From Progne subis subis (taxonomy: Eukaryota > Chordata > Aves > Passeriformes > Hirundinidae): 64,000 nt of DNA. The notes under the pieces were generated by a model. It searched no databases, had not been told where the DNA came from, and saw only the letters and a list, made by a program, of their open reading frames with translations. The position numbers and the translations under genes are program-made. The stretch lies in NCBI GenBank assembly GCA_022316685.1, contig JAKJHU010000034.1, positions 1,240,001 through 1,304,000 on the forward strand, in the 5' to 3' direction. Each line of letters opens with the position of its first letter. The first letter of the stretch is position 1. This document shows, piece by piece, positions 53,034 through 62,555 of this stretch.

Positions 53034-53994
53034 ATAAAAAAAGCTGCATCAGAAAGCCACACAGCTCTAATTGTAAATCAATAAGCTTTCTAGTAATACT
53101 CGGATTAATCCACTAGAGCCAAAATTCAGGCTGTAGTTTTATAACACGTGGTTAGTTGGCAATGCTAAACCTGGCATTGCCCTCTATTTCTAATTCCTTT
53201 TCAGTTTAATCTTCCATGAGGTCTCTCTGAAACTAATGCACATGAAATAAAACAGCTGTCCCAATTCACTTTCTTATCAGGACTTTTAGTCTGTCTTTTT
53301 CATCCAAGATAGTGAATTAAATATGAGATCTGATTTGACATAGAACAAGAGAAAAACACCAAGAGACTTTTCCTTTTAGAAACAGTATTTTTGAGGCCGG
53401 TGTTCTTTGAAATATGGATGCACTTTAGTATAAAAGTTGAGGGGCTGTTTTAGTAAGTGTAACACAAGTTTCCATTTTATAAATGCAAAAGAGAGAGGTT
53501 AACATATGTGTGTTTAATTGAACATGACATAATTTTAATTTTCTTTGAATGGTTCAGCATCTGGTTTTTTGGAGAGCCACTGTCCCATCTGTAGTCACTA
53601 CCCGGAGTACTTGCTAGGAGTGAAAAAGTTTCTCTGGAAGCTTTTTTTGAATAAAACAGCTCTCTGTTAGATTTCAGAGAGCAGCTTCATCACAAGTCAT
53701 TACCGCACCTAAGTCAAGGTGTCAATTGTTTCATTCCCTTTTATTCCTCAGTGAAGCGTTTGGTTCCCTTCTACACACGGGTTTTGGTACAGTAAAAAGG
53801 TTGAGAGCTCTTTCCTGTATAGCGTGTACAACTGTATGTCTGTGTCCCTCTCAGTCTATGTCTCTCCTTTTTCAAATAAGTGAGAGGAAAGGGAGGAGAA
53901 TGTGATCCCATGAGTCCTGTGGGGTTTGTAATCGCTGTGAAGGAGGTACTCATATAAACAGTGCTTGTAGGACTGAATTCAGATTGCTTCTTGA

Positions 53995-54185
53995 CCCGGC
54001 TCCGGCTCCGCAGTTACGCTGCGAGTCCCGCAGGGATGGGTGACTTCGGGCTGGGGGCAGCGAGGAGGAGTGGCTGGGGACGGAGGGGTGCCCTAGAGCA
54101 GAGTGCTCTGACTGCTCTGGCCAAGCCTTGGCCTCTGGCTGGGGCACATCTCACCCGTTTGAATAAAGAGCATTGCTTAGTCTGC
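53995..54185 (+). other. GC-rich patch with AATAAA in intron 6
   Basis: A CpG-containing segment (acccggctccggctccgcag onwards) stands out from the AT-rich intron and is followed by AATAAA at 54162-54167. It could be a degraded LTR, a retrocopy fragment or a small regulatory CpG patch. No coding match is seen. Confidence 0.3.
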
Positions 54186-55101
54186 AGCTGTTAGCAAGCT
54201 GATGTGCCACTGTGGAGGTGACATCTCCCCTCACCTGGAGGCTCACTGAGCAGAAACTGAGGGTATTTACTGTACAGTGTAGGGAAACTATCAGTTGATA
54301 TGCTACTGCTGTGACATTTCTTAAGTGTATTCAGCTGTTCTCTAAAATATTAACAAAACATGAATAATGCAAGCTGAGGAGGTTTAAAATTCAAGAACAA
54401 ACACAACTTTATGTTTTACCAATTAGGTTTCAATTACGTTCCATTTCATAGGAAAAAAAAGACATAAATTATTACTTTCTGCATTTAGTAACGTGATGTA
54501 CATTGCTGGCTCTGTATGAGCATGGGAAATAGGGTGTTTACATTAAATACATTCTCATGATCAGGGGAAAATATGTTAAACCCTTCATGTTGTATCAAAA
54601 AGCATTTTAGATGTATTCCTTACGCTCAAAGTATTTGTGGAGGTTTTTGTTTGGGCACAGGTATGGCAAGCAGGAATTGCTTCAAGTTCACTTTGCTGCT
54701 GTCATTAACTTAGATGATAGTTATGTTAGGGTGCTTTTAAATAGGTGATTCAGAGCTTACAGATGCTATTGGTACTGAAAAGCCCACTTGTGTGTGGAGT
54801 CCCAGACTTTACTGATATAAATACACTTCCTGCACTTCTGTATCTGATAAGCAGACTGTCACACTTGTACACTTGATCTCTTTTCTAAAACTGTCCATTA
54901 ATCTTTGCAACAGATTGAGGATACTAAATACTTACTCTCTTGACCTCAGCAGTGTATTTTAATTTACAAGACATTGTGTTAAATACTTCAAAGATAAAAA
55001 AATTTCAGAACAGAAAATTTTAGTGACTGTTTCAGGTTTGTGATATTAGAGTGGCGTTCCTCCTTTTAAATTTGTTTTCTTTTCCCTTTGTTGTTTTTTA
55101 G

Positions 55102-55323
55102 TGTTGTGATCTTGGATACCATGCTAGTCTGAACAGAGCCCTAAGAACATACCTTTCTGCAGAGTATAACCTTGAAACTTCCAGGCATGAGGGATTAGAT
55201 ATCATTGAAAATGCAGTTGACAGCTTGGAGCCACGCAGTGACAAGCAGAGATTCATGGAAATGTACCCCACTGCTTTTTGTCCACCAATGAAATTTGAGT
55301 TCCAATCTCATATGGGTGATGAG
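55102..55323 (+). CDS. SRGAP1: SRGAP1 exon 7 (F-BAR)
   Basis: Seventy-four codons in phase 0 follow acceptor tttttag. It opens CCDLGYHASLNRALRTYL, continues SAEYNLETSRHEGLDIIENA, and ends PPMKFEFQSHMGDE. It covers about residues 268-341. The end was set at GAG (55321-55323) because exon 8 then supplies Val-Cys-Gln in frame. This makes the donor gtctgt, the weakest of the ten. The intron's own first six bases would also encode Val-Cys, so the ORF runs on for 27 codons to a stop at 55405-55407. Two likely differences from mammals (VDSLEP, YPTAF) are conservative, judged from memory. Confidence 0.96.
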
Positions 55324-56089
55324 GTCTGTACATTGACATGTATCCCCACAGTGACTGTTTCTGTGTACCAGGATAGAGAATTTATAATTTACCAAACCCT
55401 TTTATGAAGAGTTTGATAAAAGCTACCTGAAAGTCAGTGGATCAGCAATAACATTTTGCAAAGCTTGCAGCACTGTCACTTCGAAGTTCTCATATAAAAA
55501 CTGTTAACTGTTACTATATTCTGTATCACTCATAAGGACATTGCTATAAATTTGTTTGCCAGCCCATGCTCAGTCCAACACCAGTGTAAGCAGTGACTTT
55601 GTCTTTACTCCCTGCATCAGTCATAACAGAGTTTGTGGATGCTATTTGAGAGCAGCTACAGAGCTGCTCCAAATTATTCATGCTGCAATGCAGCCTTTTC
55701 CACTTCTTCTTCCCCCATTTTATCATCTGGGGATTTTGAGCATACTGGATACCCCAGCTGTGCCCTGTAGCAAAACAGAATTCAAAATCACCCTTGTACA
55801 TCTTTTTTTTCCACGGTAACTCCAGGGTTTGTGTTTCTGTGTGATACAAAAGCAACAAAAAGCAGACATACAAAAAGGCTGTGTACTTTATTCATAAGCT
55901 GTAGCACATACTTCCACACCTTATAATACATAAATACTTTAAATTTAGAAGGGAACATTTTATTGTCTGCTTTATTAAGTTTTAATAGTTTTAGTAGGAA
56001 TTCACCTAGTTTTAAGAAGAGCAACCAAAGACTACTGACTGTTTTTTTAATTACTTGCATCTTACTGCTTTTTCTTGATTCTTTGTTAG
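55324..56089 (+). other. SRGAP1: SRGAP1 intron 7
   Basis: This 766-nt phase-0 intron has the weak donor gtctgt and acceptor ctttgttag. No gene is seen. Overlapping open frames on both strands (55544-55873) have no recognisable content. Confidence 0.88.
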
Positions 56090-56191
56090 GTTTGCCAGGT
56101 CACTGCCCAGCAACCTGTGCAAGCAGAGCTTATGCTTAGGTATCAACAACTACAGTCACGATTGGCTACACTCAAAATTGAAAACGAGGAG
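56090..56191 (+). CDS. SRGAP1: SRGAP1 exon 8 (F-BAR)
   Basis: Thirty-four codons in phase 0 precede donor gtaaga. The peptide VCQVTAQQPVQAELMLRYQQ is followed by LQSRLATLKIENEE, a coiled helix conserved across srGAPs. It covers about residues 342-375. A second AG lies 9 nt inside the exon (gccag, 56095-56096). Using that acceptor would drop Val-Cys-Gln and stay in frame, but the conserved protein argues for the upstream site. Confidence 0.96.
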
Positions 56192-57886
56192 GTAAGACCT
56201 ATGTCTACAAGGGATAAGCATTGAACATAATTTTCAGGAAGGTGCCAAAAGCATGTAAAAGACCCTAAAGTGGCTCCAATCTGTATAAGTGGCTTTAATT
56301 TTAAAAATGAAATACTGACACCTCTGCTAAGGTAGATCCCCACTTGCTTTACAGAGTTGCGGAAATATTTTGTCTTTTACCTGTCCTTTCGTTCACAGTA
56401 CAGAATTCCGCATTTTGAAGATGCTTCAGTGTAAACTTGTTAAAGCACATATTTTTAAATTCTTGTGACAGAAAGCCACTGAGAACAGTTTTTGTCTTCT
56501 GTGACCACCCGCTTTCCAGTCCTCAACTTGCTACTTCTGTAGTACAAAGGAATTTGAACTGTCTTTTGTGGTAACTCAGTCAAGATCTCTTATGCTCTCA
56601 GTTACAGCTATTTATAAACATGACTAATGAATGCCTATGATGGGAACAGCTCACCTAGCAAAATAAAATGCATGTTTTTGTAAAATATGGAAAAAACTAT
56701 GCTGTTCTCTTTCCCCTGCTCTGGCAGTGGAAATAAAATGCACTTTTGTCACAGCTAATGCAATGTTAAAGTCTTTCAATTTAAATGAGTATCTGTTCCT
56801 AAAGGAAAGCATAGAAATAATTTGATTTCTTCATGTACTTTACTGATAAGTTTTCAGGATGCCAGTTCTTTTTATTCTAGTTTGTAGGTTGAATGTCTAG
56901 AACAAAGTATTAATGTCCATGAGACATGTACAGTAGTGTTAAAAAAAAAAATAATCAAAAACACGAAACAAAAAACAAACAAACAAAAAAACCACTTGCA
57001 TTCAGAAGGTCTCTAAGGTTACAAGGATGGAAGGAGAAAGATTATTTCTTTCACTGAAATTAAGTGCAAGGGCATAGGGGAAGAAATCATGTTTGGCAGG
57101 CATGGAAGGGATATTTGCCTATATTGGAGTTGTGTGTAAAGTGTCTATGACTTGGCTGACCCTACTACAGACTCCATCTGAAGCAAAATTGGGAAGTAAA
57201 TCACATCCTTGTAAATCTTACCAGTTAGTTTATTGCACTGTGGAAACTTCATACCTTGTCTACAGCGTCCATGCCTGGATTTCCACTACGAGCAGTGGTG
57301 CACCATGGGTCATTGGAAGGGCTGGGAGTCTGGTGTAAATTTTTCTTTCTCAAACCCTCTCTGTCAGCAACTTCTGCATCTAAACCATCTAAACACCTGC
57401 ATAGGCTAAACATCACTGTGGCCCTCATCATAGCACTGCGCAGTACGGGGTCACAGATTATTTCTTGGAAGATCTCATTGTTCTGGCCAGATCTAGATCC
57501 CTAGGTGTACCTGTTCAATATACAACCTTGGCCACATTTAGGAGAGCTGACCCTCCAGAGTAGTGTATCATCTCTGTTGCCTCCCAGATTAGGGACCTTA
57601 ATCAAATCATGTCACATTTCAATTCTAGTTTCAAACAAATGCTTGAGTACACTACAAAGCCAACACAAGAGTTGTGTGTTTGTGAGTTAGACCATGGTAA
57701 AGCAGAGAACTAGATAGGATACCTGTTACACAGACATCTGTTATAGGACACCTAACTTTTCACATTTACACACCAGTTTGTTTGGGAGAGTGTCCCAGGG
57801 AGTTACTGTGAGTAATGAGCTTCCCTTCTAAGCTGTTCCTATGTATATTTATCTGGCATTTGGCAAACTCTGCTTTTCAATACCAG
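56192..57886 (+). other. SRGAP1: SRGAP1 intron 8
   Basis: This 1695-nt phase-0 intron has donor gtaaga and acceptor aataccag. It includes the A-rich tract at 56941-56993 and otherwise nothing recognised. Confidence 0.88.
56941..56993. repeat. A-rich tract with CAAA units
   Basis: A11 followed by mixed AAAC and AAAAAC units, similar in composition to the complement of the T/G-rich block in intron 1. Confidence 0.88.
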
Positions 57887-58084
57887 GTTAAGAAAACAAC
57901 AGAGGCTACCCTACAGACAATACAGGATATGGTCACCATTGAAGATTATGATGTGTCAGAGTGTTTCCAGCACAGTCGCTCAACAGAGTCTGTGAAGTCA
58001 ACAGTCTCTGAGACATACTTGAGTAAGCCTAGCATTGCAAAAAGAAGAGCTAACCAGCAGGAAACAGAGCAGTTCTATTTCATG
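57887..58084 (+). CDS. SRGAP1: SRGAP1 exon 9 (F-BAR extension)
   Basis: Sixty-six codons in phase 0 precede donor gtatgt. Motifs in order are VKKTTEATLQTIQDMVTIED, FQHSRSTESVKSTVSETYLS, and IAKRRANQQETEQFYFM. The Ser/Thr-rich middle is a srGAP hallmark, and the final basic/acidic helix belongs to the extended F-BAR (F-BARx). It covers about residues 376-441. Failure to splice the very short intron that follows would add 31 residues and end at 58175-58177. Confidence 0.97.
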
Positions 58085-58203
58085 GTATGTTGGTTGCGTC
58101 CTCAGTCATGTGATGCAGGCAAAGCACCTGAAGTAAACGTTATCCAGATATTCCTGGAATTTATATGTCACGCATAATAATAGCTTCATCTGCATCTCTA
58201 CAG
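58085..58203 (+). other. SRGAP1: SRGAP1 intron 9 (119 nt)
   Basis: This is the shortest intron in the window, phase 0, with donor gtatgt and acceptor ctctacag. It contains an in-frame stop at 58175-58177, so retention would truncate the protein after exon 9. Confidence 0.92.
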
Positions 58204-58288
58204 AAATTCAGAGAATATCTGGAAGGTAGCAATCTCATCACAAAACTTCAAGCAAAACATGACTTGCTGCAGAGGACACTTGGAGAAG
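58204..58288 (+). CDS. SRGAP1: SRGAP1 exon 10 (end of F-BAR extension)
   Basis: The 85-nt exon reads KFREYLEGSNLITKLQAKHD then LLQRTLGE, and ends with one base of a Gly codon completed by exon 11. It covers about residues 442-470 and closes the F-BARx region. The donor is gtaaat. Reading on into the intron adds Gly and six residues, then TGA at 58309-58311. An AATAAA overlaps that read-through at 58302-58307. Confidence 0.96.
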
Positions 58289-58301
58289 GTAAATATCCCA
58301 C

Positions 58302-58307
58302 AATAAA
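58302..58307 (+). promoter_or_regulatory. SRGAP1: possible intronic polyadenylation signal
   Basis: A canonical AATAAA hexamer begins 14 nt after the end of exon 10, inside intron 10 and just before an in-frame TGA. Use of it would give a transcript ending after the F-BAR. No strong GT- or T-rich downstream element is obvious in the next 60 nt, which weakens the call. Confidence 0.2.
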
Positions 58308-60604
58308 CTGAAAAGTGATTCCAAACTATACAGTGAACCTACTGAAATGCCAAAGATACTCAGGGAAAAAAAATTACAAAATTTAAAGCTTAATTGTCGA
58401 GTAAACATAGATTTGATTTTTACCAGTCACAGTTTGGGTGCAGTAATAAGAGTACACACAGTAAATTGTTTTTTTTTCTTCAACACATAATTATTTCCAC
58501 TGCACAGATATTTAGACAAATTACTCTATTGGGCAACAGAACTACTGAATGAAAAAAATCTCCTATCTGAAAGGAGAGCGACACAGTCTTCAGGTTGATT
58601 TAAGAGCTGTGACAAATGTACTGCTTCTACATCCTAACAGTTTCTGTTGACTTGAGGGGTTTTTTTAAGACCTGGGGGAGAGTGGTCTTTTTAAAGCATA
58701 CAAAACTACCGGGGATGCATCTCGTACAATGGACTCACTGGTACAGCATTTCTATCACATGAGCACTAATGTCCTTCTTGCAGCCTAAGAACTCAGTGGA
58801 GCATTTATCAAAGGTAAAAGGTGAAATCCTGACCTCACTAATGTCAGTAGTGAGTTTCTTACAGACTTAATTTATTGTTATTTTTTATGAAGTATCTGCA
58901 TATTGTAAACTTAAGTGAATGAAACCTACATGAATAGCTCTATACCTGTTTATTATCATTATTGCACATCAAATTATTCCATTAAGAATTACAGTAGCAG
59001 AGAATTATCCATTGTCCTGAATGCTCTCCACAGTTTTTAAAAGGTACATCTGAAAATCTGAACCCAGTCAACAGAAGGAAAGATCAAATGAAGTAATGCT
59101 GAATTAAGGCAGTAATGAATCACACACTCCAAAGCTCCAGCCTCTTAACAGTCTTCCAAACAGACACTTCCTCATGCACTGAAGGGAAAAGGGGAATTGC
59201 AGTACAAACCTTGAAGACTAGACACACAGAGTGCAACAGACTTGAGAGGAAGTGAGATTACACCAAAAAGAATAAAAATCCTCTCCGGGAGGTTAAAGAC
59301 TGTGATTTAAAGTTTAGACTCAAGAAAAGAAACCTGTTTGCTAAAATAATGACTCTAAAAGATGTGTCAGCTTATTTTCTTTTTACTGCCAAGTATCTGT
59401 TGTTAATCACATCTTTTCTTGCTTTTAATACAAAAGCCCAGATCCCCAAATCCCATGGAGGTGCCTGAACTATGAGCTATGAGCAATTCAGTGGCTATAA
59501 CCCAAACAAAGCCCCTTGTCCAGGGAGTGACTGAAGTTGGGGGTAGAATAAAAGCAGCATCTTCTTTCAAAACTGAACTGTAGAAGATAATAGCTGTTTT
59601 TAGACAGCTACCTGTGTTAACTTCTTTCTCATGGAAGTTTTCATTTAATAGATTTTTATCTTGAATGTGTGTGGTGAGCAGTTTATTCACACAAAACAGT
59701 GTGCAGCTGACTAGTCAAAAAAAGAGGACATATTTCTTCTGGAAGCTCATTGAAAATGTATTTGGAAAAATACAGTGAAAGGGAGAGAGAAAAAAAGGCA
59801 ACAGAATCTGCTGGAAAAAAGTGAGGAAAGAATTGTTTGAAAGGAAACCTAAAGAAAAACTTCTCAGCAGGGTGACCTAAGTGATAAATTGCCATTAGGC
59901 TCTGGGCCATTCTGCCATGCTGAGGCATGCTTGGACTATTCTGTTTGAAGAGTTCCCTTCTACACACCATCTGTAACCCCCACATAGTTAATCTGTGTTG
60001 CCCACAATGGTTTTGCACATATTTGTTGTCCCAACACCACAGCATGACCCGTACATGGTACCTCAAACATACACATTTACATTCAAAGCTAATATTTGGA
60101 GGGAAAGCCATCATTTTTACAGGTTAAAATGTTCTAGTACCCCCTTCAGTTGAGGTCTGTCCTGCATTAAAATGCACTTGCCTGGGATGGAGGACCTGGA
60201 TTCTGAAAGTTTCTTGAATGGGGAGGATTGAAAGGCTCGAGTTACAGTGGAATTATGAATGTTACTACTGTAGCTAATACAGAAATTAATTTTTAGGACG
60301 TGAGCTGCTCCCTTGCTCTCCTCAAACTGCCTTTTCTGGAAACTTTCATGCCAGCAGGACTGCAGACAAATAGCACTGTGCTGTGTTAAATAAAGCTAGG
60401 GAGAAGGAGAGGGTTGTTTCAACTGCTAGTTTTCCTTTGGCACCCTTTCTTGCTTTTATTCAAAACTATACAGTGTAAGGATGTAGGCTGAATAGATCCA
60501 GGTTCCCATCTGGTGTCCACAATGTTGACAGCATTTGGCTTCTGTTCTGGTTCATCACCTGCCTACTACAGTCTTGCTGTTTATGAACAAAGCAGATACA
60601 TATT

Positions 60605-60870
60605 CATGATCTGCACAGGGAAGATAGATGAAGTGCTCTGTGCTGAATCTGCATCTACAGACTTGGAAAGTAAATAAGAAATACTCAGATGAAATTGATA
60701 CTAAACTGAGGAAGCATGCTGATGCTCATATTAGTCCTGATCCAAAGGCTCACCTATTGAAAGAGGAAATTGACAGAGCAAAGGGAAATGCAAGAAGGAA
60801 AACAAGGAGTTGTAGAAAAAATTGCCCTTAAGGCCCAGAGACCTTTTGCCCTAATCTGTTGAATATAAAA
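60605..60870 (+). pseudogene. unrecognised coding-like block, possibly a decayed retrocopy
   Basis: Peptide-like segments rich in Lys, Glu and Ala appear in successive frames. One frame near 60610-60675 reads GKIDEVLCAESASTDLESK before a stop. A second, about 60671-60790, reads YSDEIDTKLRKHADAH and PDPKAHLLKEEIDRAKG. A third, about 60770-60850, reads EGKQGVVEKIALKAQRPFAL. Frame switching between charged, helix-like segments suggests an old frameshifted coding sequence. I cannot name a parent protein. It could also be A-rich intron sequence that happens to read as Lys/Glu-rich peptide. Confidence 0.2.
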
Positions 60871-62527
60871 GATGTGTTTAAAATCCCCCAGGCACAGCAT
60901 TTTCTGTTTTACTAACGTATCTTACTGGGATTCTTAGTCTCAGTGAATTTCCCTTAGTAACCTGAGTAGGGAGAAGTCCTTGGCTTACTCTTTTTCTGTT
61001 GTAGGTTATTATTCATGCTCTTCCTTGATCTCTCTTTTTCACCTGTCTAAAATAGATGCCAACAAGATTCACATGTCTTACTGTCAGAGATTGTTCCCAG
61101 AGCTTTCTCTTTGTGCTGCTTTGAGGACATCCACACTTTTCTAGTACTAGCAAAATACATTTTCAGACTCAGGTCTTCAGTACTATGCAGTATTTTGCAT
61201 GCATCTGAACACTGGCACATGATACTATGTTTTTCATGTCACTGTTATTCATTCTTCCTGGAGTCTGAAAAGCTGATTTGGTGTCACTTTCAAATTGGGA
61301 AGTGTACTTAGACCTAGCCCAAGTGAAGCTCAGAGTAATTTTCAAAGGTCATATCCATGGTTCTGTTCACTGGCATGGGTGTTTAATCCTTCCCTGATAT
61401 CTTACTTGAAGCTGTTAATAGTGAATTTTGTTTGCACTGTATGTCACTTGACCCCTTTAAAAGGCTTCGTAATTTTGTCATGATTTGATACAAAAGTATT
61501 TCAGTCATCTGCACAGTGCTCTGCCTCCTTAGCTGCTGTGATCTCTCAAGATATTAATAAATGACTTATGGATTGCCTAAATGTTCCTAATGGGAAGGCT
61601 TGAGTAAATGGCTGTTACATTTTTTACCATGATGAAAAAAGACCAATATAAGTGCACTGAGTTTCCCTTTTCTTCGCTAGTTTTTGATCAGTGAGAATAT
61701 TTTGCCACTCTGTCCGTGGCTGTTTGGTTTTAGTCACCTCCTGTGAAGAAAATTATCAGTGGCCTTTGAAAGCTTAAGTAAATGAATTGAACTGATTCTT
61801 TGTTACCCAGTATTTTACTGACATGTTCAAAGATTTTTAATAAATTAATAGGGCACAATCTCCTTTTGGCAGTGCTGGGCTCGTCGGAACTTACCATACC
61901 ATGATCTTTGTCCTGTTTCATTATTCTGCTTTTCATTATGATGAGTCAGTCATGCCTGATTTACTGGTCCTTCTGCAAAGGAGCCTTTCTGGAATATGAT
62001 ATTTTCTTTACAATTTCCTGCAGTTCTCTGTGGTGTTTCTCAGTGATAGTGTTGTACTTTCTTCCTGCAATACACAGAGAAAAGAGAGTAAGGAGTCTTT
62101 TAATAACTACTCATGTCTAGAGCCCTGCATTTTCAGCACTGAACAGGTTTAGCCACAAGGCACAGGGGGAGATGTAATCTAATCGTGGCACAGCTCTATT
62201 TCCATACTGATTTAGCCACTGAAACATATGAGCACCAACAATAGACATTGTTTGGAATTTTACTTAAAATTATTCACAGTATCAAGTGGCTCTGTATCTT
62301 TGAGCAGGCTTCTTAAAAGCTGTTCCATAACATGGGTCGTGTTTGTATTTTAAGTGGAACTGTGGACATAGTGGGTAACTACAGTGCCCTGTTTGTTGTA
62401 TAGTTGTGTATCTTTTGCTGGTAGTATGAAAGCTAGGGCTAAAAATAGTTTGCTAAGTATAATTTAGATACAAGAATTTCAGCCTAAAACCTACAAATCA
62501 TTGTTTCCTGTTTGTTGAACTTTCTAG

Positions 62528-62555
62528 GTCACAGGGCTGAATACATGACAACAAG
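62528..62555 (+). CDS. SRGAP1: SRGAP1 exon 11 (28-nt microexon, start of linker)
   Basis: Only 28 nt lie between acceptor aactttctag and donor gtaaga. Joined to exon 10 it reads GHRAEYMTTR, the sequence I recall directly after TLGE in mammalian SRGAP1 and before the proline-rich linker to the RhoGAP domain. It begins in phase 1 and ends with AG of an Arg codon, so skipping it would shift the frame. It is far too short to be seen as an ORF. Confidence 0.93.

Larger units (their letters stand above)
48224..55101 (+). other. SRGAP1: SRGAP1 intron 6
   Basis: This 6878-nt phase-0 intron has donor gtaagt and acceptor tttttag. It holds the in-frame exon-like ORF at 52533-52643, an A/C-rich tract at 50863-50900, small hairpins at 51084-51101 and 53013-53033, and a GC-rich patch at about 53995-54150. 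Nothing else recognisable was seen. Confidence 0.85.
58289..62527 (+). other. SRGAP1: SRGAP1 intron 10
   Basis: This 4239-nt phase-1 intron has donor gtaaat and acceptor aactttctag. It contains the AATAAA near its start and a coding-like block at about 60605-60870. Several other AATAAA hexamers occur, as expected by chance in AT-rich DNA. No gene is supported. Confidence 0.85.
26381..62555 (+). other. SRGAP1: SRGAP1 gene, partial (exons 2-11; F-BAR half)
   Basis: Ten exons splice into one open frame of 1369 nt. Known role of the family: srGAP proteins bind ROBO receptors through an SH3 domain, inactivate Rho-family GTPases through a RhoGAP domain, and shape the plasma membrane through a dimeric inverse F-BAR domain in migrating neurons and other cells. 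Only the F-BAR half is visible here. Paralogue choice: exon 5 has GRSGDPVFHIRLEERHQRR and exon 11 has GHRAEYMTTR, which fit SRGAP1. SRGAP2 and SRGAP3 differ at both places, as recalled from memory. All introns start GT and end AG, and every junction keeps frame. Exon 1 (start codon) and the RhoGAP/SH3 exons are outside the window. No stop codon or frameshift interrupts the visible exons, so the gene looks functional. Confidence 0.95.
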
